Assembly (NCBI GenBank): GCA_038373885.1
Contig: JAWZYV010016586.1
Coordinates: forward strand, 1-64,000
From: Cheiracanthium punctorium
Taxonomy: Eukaryota > Arthropoda > Arachnida > Araneae > Cheiracanthiidae
Length of the DNA: 64,000 bases
Reading direction: 5' to 3'
The position numbers and the translations under genes were made by a program. Within the stretch, counting starts at the first letter, position 1; the number at the start of each line of letters is the position of its first letter. A model generated the notes under the pieces. The model made no database searches, had not been told where the DNA came from, and saw nothing but the letters and a program-made list of their open reading frames with translations. Of the stretch, positions 41,795-54,782 are shown piece by piece.

Positions 41795-44700
41795 ATGGCA
41801 TTGTTGCTGTCATGGAACTGCCACGGTTTTCAGAACAAAAACGACAACCTCAAAACACTTATCTACAATCACAATCCCGCCTGTCTTGCCCTTCAGGAAA
41901 CATACCTCAAAGCCAATAAGCAAACTCAAATTCACAATTATACCGTCCTTAGAAAGGATTATGTGCTAGGGGAAAGGGCCTCGAGCGGAGTTGCCATCCT
42001 AATAAATAATCACTATCCCTATTGTACTCTCAATCTGAACACACCTTTACAGGCTGTCGCCATTAGAATCCATCTCAAACATCTCACTACAATCTGCAGT
42101 ACATATCTTCCTCCTAATGAAACAATCAGTCGAACTTTGCTCAATAACCTTGTCCAGCAACTTCCTTCCCCTTTCATACTCCTAGGGGACATGAATGCCC
42201 ACAGTCCCTTGTGGGGCAGCAAAGACACCAACAATAGAGGCCAACAAATAGAACAAATCCTAACAGACTTCTCACTGTGTGTTATGAATAATGGTGACAG
42301 TACTTACTTCCATCTTCCCACAAAATCATTTCATGCAATAGACCTTGCCCTCTGTTCTCCTCCAATCCTCCCACTGTATAATTTCTCTGTTTCTGGCGAT
42401 TTACATAATAGTGACCACTTTCCGATCATTCTCTCTCCTTTGAATCAGAATCATAACCAAACTTCAAAAATACCCAGATACATTCATGACAAGGCAGATT
42501 GGCAGGCTTTCACTTCATTGTCAACAATATCCCAAAATATCATAGAAGGCACTATTGATGAGGTCGTTGAAACAGTAACTACTACCATCATTAAAGCAGC
42601 AGACCATAGTATCCCGAAATCAGGCACAAGCTGTCGCAGAAATAAAAAACTGTGGTGGAACAAAGCATGCACCCTAGCAAAAAAGCAGCAGCATTAAGCC
42701 TGGGGTACCTTCCGCCGATATCCCACAACAGAAAATCTTATTGCTTTTAAAAAAGCAAAAGCAGTCGCCCGCAGGGTGAGGCGGCAATCCCAAAAGGAAT
42801 CATGGATGCAATATGTCTCCAGCATCACTACATCAATCTCTAGTAAGGAGCTATGGACCAAAACAAAAAGAGCTATGGGAATATACAATAACCATACCAT
42901 ACCCTGCCTTTCCATCAATAACAAAATCATCTCTGATACCACAGATATTGCAAATACCATCGGCGAAACTTTGGCTCTATCCTCCTTCAGTACCTCTTAC
43001 TCAAATACCTTTTATACCCATAAACTGCAATCTGAACGGCAAAAACTAAATTTTAAAACCTCCTCGCAGCTCTCCTACAATAGTATCTTTACAATCCATG
43101 AACTCACCAATCAACTCAGACAGTTACCGAACACTTCTCCTGGTCCCGATGGTATCACGTATGAAATGCTAAAACACCTTTCTCACGATTCCCTTACAAA
43201 TCTACTACAGCTTTTTAATAGAATCTGGAACGAACATACCTTTCCTTCCTCCTGGAGAAACGCCATAGTCATACCCTTTCCAAAACCCAGAAAAGACACT
43301 TCCAATCCTAATAACTACAGACCCATAGCCCTTACTAGTTGCCTTTGCAAACTGCTGGAGAAAATGATCAATGCACGCTTAGTTTACGTTTTAGAAACAG
43401 AGGGCCATATACACCCTTACAAAAGTGGCTTCCGCAGGGGCAGACCAACTATTGACAACATACTATATCTAGAAACTCAAATTCGTAACGCTTTCTTAAG
43501 AAGAAACCACTTAATCTCTATTTTCTTTGACATAGAAAAGGCATACGACAAGACCTGGAGATATGGTATTCTCCGGGATTTCCACAATCTACGCTTCCGT
43601 GGCAACCTTCCAATATTTATCCAGAACTTCCTTTCACTTCGAAATTTCAGAGTACAAATAAACGGCATTCAATCAAATAGTTTCGTTCAAGAAGAGGGCG
43701 TCCCTCAGGGCTCTGTCTTAAGTGTTACCCTCTTTTCAATAAAAATCAATAATATACTGAATCAATTACCTCCATCTATTCACGGAAGCCTATATGTCGA
43801 TGACCTTCAAATTTCTTGTCAGGGAAAGGACATGCGTTACATTGAGCGTCAGCTCCAGAACACCATCAATCGCATCCTAAAATGGTGTACCACAAATGGA
43901 TTTAACATTTCTGCGGAAAAGACTGTCAGTACGCACTTCTGTCGTTTACGAGGGATCCATCCTGATGCTGAGCTCTATGTGGGCAGCTCAAAAATAGAAA
44001 TACGTGACTGCGCTAAGTCTTTAGGGGTATATTTTGACAGAAAATTGACCTTTGCTAACCATATCTCCTATATCCGCAACAAATGTGAAAAGGACCTAAA
44101 TATCCTAAAGGTATTAACTAACACTTCTTGGGGAGCGGAGCGTGACGCCCTGTTGCGGATCTACCGTGCAGCAATTCGATCCAAAATAGATTACGCCTGT
44201 GGAGTGTATGGATCTGCATGTAGGTCAGCCCTAAAAAAACTTGACACAGTGCATCATACTGCACTACGCCTCTGTTCTGGAGCTTTTAGAACATCACCCA
44301 TACAAAGTCTCTATATCACTTGTCATGAGCCATCTCTCATCCACATCCGTCACAAATTATCATTAAACAATTATTTTCGCATCCTGTCTCATCCCTCCCA
44401 CCCTTTGGGGGACGCATTGTCAGGCACACATTTGGACCGCCAATATGGAAATCGCCCCTCATGCACTCCTCCCTTTGGTTTAAGGATCCGTAGGAGTCTA
44501 GTTGGTACCCAACTGGAGAATGTTAAAGTCTCCCCTAATTCTCCTCATGAAACGCCACCATGGACTACACTGCAGACCTCTTACCTCCAACCGTTTAATG
44601 GCTTTACTAAACAGGGTACCGACCCAAAAATATATCAACAGTTGTTCTCAGACCACAAAAACATATATAAAAAATATACAGAAATATAGACTGACGCCTC

Positions 44701-45395
44701 CAAATCTGGGTATCATGTCGGCTTCGCCTTCGTTGGAAGTAACTATACCTGCAGCTATACTCTCCCTCCGTTCTGTTCAATCTTTACTGCTGAATTGCTT
44801 GCCATCCATGAAAGCCTGTTATATATCTCTAAAATGACTACAAAAAGGTGTATCATCTACTCCGACTCCCTCAGTGTACTAAACAATCTAAAATCGGGCT
44901 CCCTCACTCATAGCTATATAACCAAAGTGCTACGTCTGCATGAACAACTGACAAATTGTGGATACAATATTCTCTACTGTTGGGTACCCAGTCATATTGG
45001 GATACTGGGCAACGAGAAGGCAGATAGTTTAGCCAGGCAAGCTACAATCCCCTACACTGGCTATCTCGCATACAATGACATAAAGTCCGGTACCTCTAGC
45101 ATAGTAAAAAGCAGTTGGACCAGTAAATGGGATAGTGAAACTGAAAACAAACTGCATTCTATCCGACCTTCCCTCACTCATTGGTCATCCCTTTCATATC
45201 GAAATCATGATGTCATTTTGACTCGTCTCCGCATTGGTCATATGAGAATCACCCATAAACACCTACTTCTGGGTGAACCTGCCCCAGAATGTTCACATTG
45301 TCAATCTCACATTACCATTCGTCACATTTTAACCTCTTGTACAGCTTTTAATAATTTTTACCTAATATTTTTTAACTGTTCTCATCCCAAACTTG
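41795..45395 (+). pseudogene. LINE E ORF2: endonuclease, reverse transcriptase, RNase H; two stops
   Basis: A single frame throughout 1,200 codons, broken only by TAA at 42695 and TAG at 44687. Endonuclease residues 1-230: LLSWNCHGFQNK, LQETYLK, LLGDMNAHSPLWG (about 129), NSDHFPI (about 206). Reverse transcriptase: NYRPIALTS (505), FFDIEKAYDKTW (577), GVPQGSVLSV (634), YVDD (666). RNase H: TDASKSG (962, just after the TAG), FTAELLAIHESL (998), IYSDSLSVL (1021), NEKADSLA (1074). The C-terminal C..C...H...C tail (ECSHCQSHITIRHILTSC) is present, and the last 30 or so residues are cut off. The gene has the order of I-clade LINEs. Silent wear is low compared with the other copies. Confidence 0.9.
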
Positions 45396-45942
45396 CCCCT
45401 CAGGGGGAAGACTTACTCTAGGTCTTTACGGGTGTCGCAATCCCGGGGCCCCAGCGATCTTTCGCTCCTCCTTGTTCTACCCTCTTCTCCTCTTAGCTGT
45501 CTCCTTCAATTTCCCCCTCAGTGTAGTTTCCTCTTTGGAGGTGAGGGCCCCCCCTTAGAAGCTGCGGTCGCCCTGTGCCGTCAGCTTCTATCGGCGGAAA
45601 ACTACCCACGTGTTTGCCGTGCGTGGAGACCCGTGTCCCCGGAAATGGGGATCCTGGTAATTGAGGGGTTTTTTCTCCAACACATTGCTTTGGCCTCGGC
45701 TTCGGGTAAACGGGAGGTGCACAGCGTTCCCCTGTGTATCAACCGGCTGGTGGTACTGACTTCGGTCAACTGCTAGGGATCAAGCAAACGGACATCTACT
45801 GGGCACGTCGTTAAGGGTGGACGCTGCCTAAGGGATGTACTGTGCGCGTATAGACCCGACTAGCACTGGTGCACGAATGTGCATCCCCTTGTTGGGCTCC
45901 GTGGTGGGTGGTGCGGTCGGGTTCGAATTTCCAATCCCCAAT

Positions 45943-47154
45943 ATGGATTCGACACTTTCTTTATCTAACGTCAACGTTCCGAACTCTCTTACTGAGGGAG
46001 CTATTACCGCAAAATTCTTTCTCATAAAATGTCAGGACGGAAACTTTAACCAAACATCCCCTTTTCTAATCCATAAAACCATAATTTCTAATGTTGGAGA
46101 AGTTGCAAAAATTAAAAAAATACGCTCTGGCGACATCTTAATAGAAGTAACAAATAACAAACAGGCAAACAATATTATGCAATTAAAAACTATCGGCCTA
46201 AAACCAGTCACTGTATTACCCCATTGGACACTTAATTCATCAAGAGGCGTCATATCCGAACCTGACCTATTACACTGCTCCGAGGCTGAAATCCTTGAAA
46301 ATCTGAAATCCCAAAATGTTTGTGCAGTTCGCAGAATCTCTATCCGACGCAATAACCAAACACTGGACACCAAACATATAATTCTGACTTTCCAATCACC
46401 TAAACTTCCTTCCCATATCAAAGCAGGATACCTCTCATGTGCCGTTAGACCCTACATACCCAATCCTACTCGATGCTTTCAATGTCAAAAGTTCGGCCAT
46501 ACCAAACCTTCCTGTCGTGGTTCCCCAACCTGTGCTCGTTGTGGGACCTCCGGCCACGACAGTGAAACCTGCTCTAATCCACCCAAATGTGTGAACTGCA
46601 AACAAGATCATCCTTCATATTCCCGCTCATGCCCAAAATGGTCGTTTGAAAAAGAAATCCAGTCCTTGCGTGCCACCCAAGGACTGTCATATCCTGAAGC
46701 CCGTAAAGTAATGAACTCCCGTACACCCAAACCCGGTCAGTCTTATGCTGCAGTAGTCAAATCTGTTAAATCAATTGCCATACAAACTGAGCCACCAAAA
46801 TCTGTGCCCGTCTCTATACCTACTTCCACTACTAAAACTAAACACTCAACCTCTACCCAAAATAACTCTTCCATAGCTCTACAAAAAAGCACATCAAAGA
46901 AGAAGTCTGAAATCAACAACTCCACTCATAATAGACCTCTAATCAAAAAAACTGCAGCCTATAAGGCAAAATACAGTAAGTCCAGACTTAAAAAGATCCT
47001 TCCACAAAAGCCCATTGATGACTCAATACTGCATTTAGATCCTTCCGATTCTGACATTTCCGACAATATCATGGATGATGATGACATCCCTAGTACCCCA
47101 CTTACACCTACGGGGACTAAAAGCAAGCTCTCAATCATCCCTAACATCACTTGA
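45943..47154 (+). CDS. LINE F ORF1, subfamily 2
   Basis: 403 codons, intact. Subfamily 2 differs from copy E in its N-terminus (MDSTLSLSNVN, KFFLIKCQDGNFNQTSPFLI) and in DLLHCSEAEILENLKSQ. Three knuckles: RCFQCQKFGHTKPSC, CARCGTSGHDSETC, KCVNCKQDHPSYSRSC. The C-terminal third contains a Ser/Thr/Lys stretch and ends in an acidic DDDD patch. ATG 45943 is chosen by alignment with other copies; an in-frame ATG lies 36 codons upstream in the conserved UTR. TGA at 47152 is followed by TC and the ORF2 ATG. Confidence 0.9.
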   Translation: MDSTLSLSNVNVPNSLTEGAITAKFFLIKCQDGNFNQTSPFLIHKTIISNVGEVAKIKKIRSGDILIEVTNNKQANNIMQLKTIGLKPVTVLPHWTLNSSRGVISEPDLLHCSEAEILENLKSQNVCAVRRISIRRNNQTLDTKHIILTFQSPKLPSHIKAGYLSCAVRPYIPNPTRCFQCQKFGHTKPSCRGSPTCARCGTSGHDSETCSNPPKCVNCKQDHPSYSRSCPKWSFEKEIQSLRATQGLSYPEARKVMNSRTPKPGQSYAAVVKSVKSIAIQTEPPKSVPVSIPTSTTKTKHSTSTQNNSSIALQKSTSKKKSEINNSTHNRPLIKKTAAYKAKYSKSRLKKILPQKPIDDSILHLDPSDSDISDNIMDDDDIPSTPLTPTGTKSKLSIIPNIT

Positions 47155-47156
47155 TC

Positions 47157-50100
47157 ATGGCTCTGCTGCTTTCTTGGAACTGCCACGGTTTTCACAATAA
47201 AATTGATGACCTCAAAACCCTAATTTATGACTATAACCCTGCCTGTCTTGCCCTTCAGGAAACTTACCTGAAAACCAATAAACAATCACAAATTCTTAAT
47301 TATACCATCCTTAGAAAAGATTATGAGCTCGGGGAAAGGGCCTTCGGTGGAGTTGCCCTTTTAATAAATAATCAATATCCGTATTATATTCTCAATCTCA
47401 ATACTATTTTACAGGCTGTTGCCGCTCAGATCCATCTCAAACATCTTACTACTATCTGCAGTATTTATCTTCCCCCGAATGAAACCATCTGCCAAACCTC
47501 TCTCAATAGTCTTATCCAACAACTTCATCCCCCTTTTATCCTCCTGGGGGACATGAACGGTCATAGCCCCGTATGGGGCAGCACAGACATAAACAATAGA
47601 GGTCAACTTATTGAACAGCTGCTAACAGACTTTTCTCTTTGCGTCATGAATAACGGGGATAATACCTATTTCCACTACCCTACTAAATCCTTCCATGCCA
47701 TAGACCTAGCTATTTGTTCTCCATCTATCCTCCCATTTTATAACTTTTCAATCTCCAGTGACTTACATAACAGTGATCACTTTCCGATTTTTCTTTCACC
47801 ACTTTACTACAATCCGAAAGGCACCTTTACCACCCCTAGGTACATTTATGATAAGGCAGATTGGCCTACCTTTACAGAACTATCCAAAATCACCTCAAAC
47901 ATCCTTGAAGGCACTATTGAAGAGGTCGTGGATAAAGTCACTTCAGTCATTATTAAAGCAGCTGATGCCAATATTCCAAAATCGGGCAGGACACTTCGGC
48001 GCAATAAAAAACCGTGGTGGAATGAAACCTGTACACTAGCAAAAAAACAGATGCAGAAAGCATGGAGTGTTTTTCGGCGGTACCCTACCACCGAAAACCT
48101 CGTCCTTTTTAAAAAAGCAAAAGCTTATGCCAGGAGAATAAGGCGGCAATCTCAAAAGCAATCTTGGGTGAAATACGTCTCTAGCATAACACCCACCACT
48201 ACTAGTAAGGAGCTATGGTTGAAAACAAAAAGAGCCATGGGAATCTATAATAACCCTTCAATAACCTGTCTGTCCATTAATAATAATATAATATCTGATA
48301 CAAAAGAAATAGCAAATAACATTGGTCAAACTCTTGCTTCTATATCCTGCAGTACATCCTTCTCAAACCGCTTTTTCTCCTACAAACAACAATGTCAACG
48401 AAAAAAAATAAAATTTAAAACCTCCTCCCACTTTCCATACAATAGTGATTTTACTATCAACGAACTCACCAAATACCTACGGCAATCCTCCAATACTTCT
48501 CCTGGTCCTGATAGCATTACTTATGAAATGCTGAAACACCTATCCTATGACTCTTTACTAAACCTCTTAAAACTTTACAATAGAATCTGGAACGAACAAA
48601 CTTTTCCCTCTGCCTGGAGCAATGCAATAGTTATTCCCTTCCAAAACCTGGAAAAGATACTTCTAATCCTAGTAACTACCGTCCCATAGCCCTTACTAGT
48701 TGTCTTTGTAAGTTAATGGAAAAAATAGTTAATGCCCGCCTTGTTTACATTTTAGAAACTGGGACCATATACATCCCTTTCAGAGCGGTTTCCGCAAAGG
48801 CAGATCTACTATAGACAACATTTTAAATTTAGAGACACAAATCCGCAATGCTTTCCTCAGGAAGAATCACTTAGTGTCAGTGTTCTTCGATATAGAAAAA
48901 GCATACGACCGAACGTGGAGATACGGAATCCTTCAAGATCTCTATAATATAGGCTTTCGAGGCAATCTACCAATTTTTATAAAAAATTTCCTATCGCTCA
49001 GAAACTTCCGTGTAAGGGTCAACGGCACTTTGTCTGACAAATTCGCTCAAGAAGAGGGTGTTCCCCAGGGCTCTGTCCTTAGTGTCACCCTCTTCTCTAT
49101 TAAAATCAATAATATTCTTAATCAACTGCCTCCGCCTGTCAACGGTAGCCTATATGTAGACGATCTCCAAATATCTTGCCAGGGCAAAGACATGCGCCTC
49201 ATCGAACGGCAGCTTCAAAGTACCATCAATCGTATTCTGAAATGGTGTGACATCAACGGTTTTACCATATCTGCCGAAAAAACAGTATGCACGCACTTCT
49301 GCCGAAAGCGTGGGATCCACCCTGATCCAGAACTTTACCTGGGCCATACTAATATTGTTCAGAAGGATTTTGTAAAATTTTTAGGAGTAACATTTGACAA
49401 AAAACTTACGTTTGCCAAACATATTTCTGACATTCGCAGCGCATGTGAGAAAAAACTTAACATTTTAAAGGTCTTAACTAACACCTCTTGGGGGGCAGAC
49501 CGTGATGCTCTCCTGCGGATCTACCGTGCTGTTATCCGTTCAAAATTGGACTATGCATGCTGTGCGTACGGCTCAACATGCAAATCAGCATTAAAAAAAC
49601 TTGACACTGTGCATCATACTGCACTACGCATTTGTTCCGGTGCTTTTAGAACTTCACCTGTACATAGTCTTTATGTCACCTGTCATGAGCCATCTCTCAC
49701 CCTCATACGTCATCAGCTATCATTAAATACTTATTTCCGCATTCTTTCTCATCCCTCACATCCATTAAAGAACTCTTTTATAGATACTCATCTCGACCGT
49801 CTTTATGCGAATCGTCCCATCTGCACTCCTCCCTTTGGGCTAAGGGTTCGTAGGGGTCTTGTCGGTACCCAATTGGAGGATGTAAATGTCTCTACATGCT
49901 CTTTTCATGATATCCCACCGTGGCATACATTGCAGATATCCTACCTACAACCTTTCGAAGGCTTTGCGAAACAGGACACTGATCCTAAAATCTACCAACA
50001 GTTGTTCTCTGCCCACAACAACAAATATGAAAAATATGAAACAACTATACACTGATGGCTCCAAAAGTGGAAATCACGTTGGCTTTGCCTTCGTGGCTAA

Positions 50101-50834
50101 TAATCATACCTGTAGCTATACTCTACCTCCATTTTGCTCCATCTTCACCGCCGAATTACTTGCCATATATGAAAGCCTTCTGTACATCCCGCGAAACAAA
50201 CACAAAGAATTTTATCATCTACTCTGACTCACTTAGTGTTCTGGAAAATCTGAAATCTGGCTCCCTAACACATAACTATATGCACAAAGTTTCACACAAG
50301 TATGCCCAACTTATAAACCGAGGGTACAGTATTCTCCTCTGTTGGGTCCCCAGTCACATCGGGATCCCGGGTAATGAGAAAGCGGACACGCTGGCGAAGC
50401 ATGCGACCCTCCCGTACACCGGCAATCCATCCTACAGTGACATAAAAACCAGTATCTCCAGCATTGTAAAAGGCATATGGGTCGATAAATGGGGCAATGA
50501 AACGGGGAACAAACTTCGTTCTATTCGCCCAACTCTCTCACACTGGTCATCTCATCCCTATCGCAGGCTAGATGTCATCTTAACACGTCTCCGCATTGGT
50601 CATACGCGGCTTACACATAACCACTTACTCCTGGGTGAACCTGCCCCGGAGTGCCACCATTGCCATACCAACCTTACCATTAGTCATGTTTTAACTTCAT
50701 GCACTGCTTTTAATAATCTTTACACAATATTTTTTAACTGTTCTCATCCTAAACTTGACGATATATTGGGTGAAACCCCGCACCGTAATTTGTTTGCATT
50801 TCTTCGACGTATCAATATTCTTTACTCAGTGTAA
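47157..50834 (+). pseudogene. LINE F ORF2, four or so frameshifts
   Basis: Endonuclease to about 48645 in one frame (LLSWNCHGFHNK, LLGDMNGHSPVWG, NSDHFPI; linker WWNETCTLAKKQ). A lost C at about 48648, lost bases at about 48760-48780, and shifts at about 50040 and 50195 break the rest. Reverse transcriptase: VFFDIEKAYDRTW, GVPQGSVLSV, LYVDDLQI. RNase H: YTDGSKSGNHVGFA, AELLAIYESL, IYSDSLSVLENL, WVPSHIGIPGNEKADTLA. Natural C-terminus FLRRINILYSV at 50834. All catalytic residues are present. Confidence 0.9.
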
Positions 50835-50858
50835 AGTGTACACTTTTCTCTGACTGGT

Positions 50859-50884
50859 ATCTGGATGGGAGCCCCCATCCAGAT
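50859..50884 (+). other. LINE 3'-UTR stem-loop (copy F)
   Basis: ATCTGGATGGG...CCCATCCAGAT, 25 bases after the stop codon; 11-bp stem. Between stop and hairpin lies the palindrome AAGTGTACACTT. Confidence 0.7.
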
Positions 50885-51088
50885 GTCCTTGGCTTACTTT
50901 TATCTACATTTTACCTTTCTACAGTTTGATTTTATCAGTTTTAGACCGTACGGATTTTAGCTTTACATGTTTTATACAATAACTTTTACGCGAAAGCGTT
51001 ATTTTATTCTAAATACACATAGTCTGGCGCGGTATGTCCTTTCTGGACCTTGTGCCATTAAACACCAACCAACCAACCAACCAACCAA

Positions 51089-51577
51089 CTAATTCAACAT
51101 ATGTAAACCCAAAAGCTCTAACAGTATAAAAATAAAGCTTATTTAGTACAATTTGAAAATATTAATAAAATGGAATATGCTTCCAATGATGAAAGCTTTT
51201 CATCTTCTGAAAATGAAGATCTGTATTTGTGCACACCATTTTTACGAAAAAAAAAAAAAAATTACTTGCTCATTTTAAATAATTTTTTTAATTCATCTTA
51301 TAATATATAATGATCACAAGTATAAGTTTCTGTATAAAAAAATTTCTTTCACAGCTTTCAAGAGAAAATTCTCATTGACAAGAATATTCTCCAAAAGATT
51401 ACTACTGAGAATTTAACAACAATAGTGAAACCCATCAGAAATACCCCCAATAAAATATAATATCACTCACTTAGTTTAGAAAAAAAAAAACCCACTAAAA
51501 TTAAGCTCTAAATAAGAATTGCAATGATAAATTTAGAATAATATTGTGCACAAAAATGCACACTTTTATCTCTTTAG
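51089..51577. other. unassigned AT-rich spacer
   Basis: No feature recognised; A runs at about 51245 and 51480. Confidence 0.4.
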
Positions 51578-53554
51578 TCATCTCTTTACTTGAATTCCTT
51601 TCCTTCTACTTCTCGCAATTTCTTCAGAGGTATCAATCACCAGTTCATCTTCATTTCTATCCTCACTTATTTGTGAAATGCTGTTTGAACCGATATTAAC
51701 CTTTTGATACACGTAATTGGATGTGTTTACAGATGATATATCGGATACAGTAATCCACACATGAGCAAGACATATCATGAATGCAAATATTGCAAGTTTC
51801 GCATTTGATATTGCAAGCACTGGTGGACTTTGTTTTTGTCACATCATATGTGAAAATAGATTCTCCATCGGTCTTTGATACTATAAGCTTATCACCTGAT
51901 TCGAACAACTGATAATTTTCAATAATTTCATGGCTGTTTTTATGACGCTTATTAATTTGGGCTATTCTCGACATCAGTTTTCCTCTCTCCATTGAAATTA
52001 AACGGCCAAGTAATTTTTTAGCTACAGCATTATTAATGAAAGAAATTGTTTTATCAAGCCTTTTTAAAAATAGCCCCCAGCTTCTTCATATTTTATTTGG
52101 CAATGCCAACGTTCCAACTTCATATTGGTGTTTATACCCAGCCCTGCTGTGTAACATTAGGCCCCTTTTTCGCGTCTGTTCATGAACTTTTCGCATCATA
52201 ATGCTGTTTGAAGTAGGAAATAAAAGCTGTTTCCTTTTCTTCATATAAATTTATGAAATTATTCAAGTTTACTTGAAATGTTTTTTCATCCAATTCAGTT
52301 AGTAACTTTTCCAACTCATTCTTTATAGTTTCTTTATTAGCTGCATCCTAAATTTATGCTGTTTATATTTGAGTTCCGACTTTTATTGATATGTCAAGAA
52401 TATAATAAGTGCTTTGGCTGATCCTCAAATACAGCTTGCCAAGCATTATAATTAGTGTCATCACTCATTAAGACAGAGGCTTCATGTTTGGCAGGAACTT
52501 TTTAATCTCAGTAAAGAAAGCTATCATTGTTTCAGTAGTAATTCTAGATGAGAATAATGAGCAAATATGCAAACCTACATGGTTCTCATCATGTACCATG
52601 ACAGTTGTCAACTGAATGTTATACTGGTTTGTTCCATGTGTTGAGTCAATCATTACACAACTGCTGTCGTACATTTCAAATAACTTTATTTGTGCATCAT
52701 TCATTATTCCTAATAAAAATTCATTTTGAAAGAAACTGCTATAGGTTTGTACAATAATAGAGTATTAGGATTGGAATTTTTCATTTTTCGTACTATAATA
52801 TCCACTGATGTTGCATTATTTGGATGTAAAATAATTTTTTCTTTAATGTGAAAATCTCTACGAATGTTAGGCAGATCTTGTCGGGTAGTGAGCCCAAATC
52901 TTTTGGTAGGAGAGTACATTTCCCTCGTTTGATTTAATATTTTAGAAATGGGGACACTGATGCTAAGAGAAGCAGCAAAATTTGTTCTTTTCTCTTTAGT
53001 TAAATTAAGCTTTGCGATTTCTGTGCTATGGCCAACATGGACAGATTGGTACTGGATATTAATTTCACTGATTTCATCAACAGTTTGCTTAGTAGTGTTC
53101 ATTATCGCTGGCAAGAACTGCCATACTTAACTGAGGCAGAAAATTTCATGTTCCGTAGACTGTCCAATTTTGGGTGTGAAATACCACTACAATGACATAT
53201 GTAATAAGAAAATTTCACACCTTCTTTCTGAGAAGTATTCCTTAATACGAATCAGGACTTACTTTCCTGTTCAACTTTCAGTTTCCAAGTAGAAAAATCC
53301 TCTTCGCTGTAAAAGGTTTCACTGGTAAAATGCAATTTAACACCATGACTATTTTCCATATGTTCTTGCAAATTCGATATGGTCTGAAATTTTTGATCGC
53401 ACATTCCACATGCAGTGCCGTAACTTGGGTTTACGAGGCCCAGGTGCGAGAGTGAATATAGGGGCCCCTTTAATCTTTTACCTGTTAATTTTAAAAACGA
53501 AAATAGGTTAGCATGCACATACATTTGTATGTATGCAAAGACAGAATTAAACAC
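51578..53554 (-). pseudogene. MULE-like transposase with C2H2 and SWIM fingers, decayed
   Basis: Minus strand, in order: a C2H2 finger CGMCDQKFQTISNLQEHMEN and H (53405-53335), EEDFSTWKLKVEQE, then YYICHCSGISHP (about 53190), SVKYGSSC followed by a one-base loss at about 53112 and PAIMNTTKQTVDEI. Next, the N-terminal region to 52710. The DDE region VMIDSTHGTNQYNIQL (first Asp) and HICSLFSSRITTETM follow at 52704-52468; a damaged stretch runs 52467-51990. The SWIM finger CSCVDYCIRYIICKH is at about 51820. A GTAAGT directly after the first piece (53262) is a perfect donor, but the only in-frame acceptor gives a 39-nt intron, which is unusually short; a frame break is the alternative. It resembles the C2H2-MULE-SWIM proteins of invertebrates. 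Confidence 0.7.
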
Positions 53555-54234
53555 TTTCAGTTAATAACAGATACGATATGGTTTTTTTTTTTTTTTTTTT
53601 TTTAATAACAGAAATATCGGACCTCTACTTTAAATAAATAAATTTTCTACTGAAAAATTCACTTTAAGAACACAATTTACAACAGGCAACATATAACACT
53701 CAATATAAGTCAATGGCGTACCTCTAAGCTATAGCAAGAAAGGCAGGAAATTTCTATTGTTAGATTGATGGAATAAAAGAAGCAATTAACAAATACGATC
53801 TCATCGTTGCAAGTATGTGACTACAGCTATTCTCCCTTCTGTACCCACCGTTGCTTCCCATATGGGTACTTGAATGCCTATGATGTAGCCCAAGGCAAAC
53901 GCTTTCTCCAAACAAGAGCATTGAGACATTCAGGTCTGGAAGCAACGTTGAAAACAGAAGAGAGAATCGCTACCGTCCCGGTCTTTTAATGATGGGAGCA
54001 AGCAGGTTAAAGTTAATAAGACCTTACTTATTGATACCTAACTTTGTGATAGCTTTTTCATTTGCTTAATCAATGACCACAACACAAACCATGGAACAAA
54101 GAATTGTCATATACAAACGAAGAGATTGGTGTCGTTCTTACTAAGAAAAAAAAAAAGTGCAGTAGTGTTACCTGCCATGGGCATTACTTTATCTAGGTAT
54201 ACCATTGGGAGAAATGACAATTATAATGGTTAAA
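53555..54234. other. unassigned spacer with T run
   Basis: T run at about 53581-53603. Open stretches at 53760-53989 show no domain. Confidence 0.4.
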
Positions 54235-54782
54235 CCCCTCAGGGGGAAAACATACTTCAGGTTTTTACGGGTGTCGCAATCCCGGGGCCCCAGCGATCTT
54301 TCGCTTATCTTTGTTCTACCCTCCTCTTCTCTTAGCTATCTCCTTCCTTTTCCGCCTCAGTGTAGTTTCCTCTGTGAAGGCGAGGGCCCCCCTTTAGAAT
54401 ATGCGGTCGCCCTGTGCTGTCAGCTTCTATTAGCGGAAAACTACCCACGTGTTTGCCGTGCGTGGAGACCCGTGTCCCCGGAAATGGGGATCCTGGTAAT
54501 TGAGGGGGTTTATTCTCCAACACATTGCTTTGGCCTCGGCTTCGGGTAAACGGGAGGTGCACAGCGTTCCCCTGTGTATCAACCGGCTGGTGGTACTGAT
54601 TTTGGTCAACTGCTAGGGATCAAGCAAACGGACATCTACTGGGCACGTCGTTAAGGGTGGACGCTGCCTAAGGGATGTACTGTGCGCGTATAGACCCGAC
54701 TAGCACTGGTGCACGAATGTGTATCCCCTTGTTGGCTCCGTGGTGGGTGGTGCGGTCGGGTCCGAAATTTCCAATCCCCAAT

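Larger units (their letters stand above)
39979..45395 (+). mobile_element. LINE copy E, best preserved, 3'-truncated
   Basis: 5' end CCCCTCAGGGGGAAAACC at 39979; full 5' UTR, intact ORF1, nearly intact ORF2. It ends abruptly at 45395 inside the last 30 codons of ORF2 (CATCCCAAACTTG), directly joined to the first base of copy F. No remainder of E is found after F. Confidence 0.9.
45396..51088 (+). mobile_element. LINE copy F, full length
   Basis: Complete from CCCCTCAGGGGGAAGACT to the (CCAA)n tail, 5.69 kb. ORF1 is intact; ORF2 has about four one-base frameshifts. It starts exactly where copy E is cut. No clear target duplication was found around F alone or around E plus F. Confidence 0.9.
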
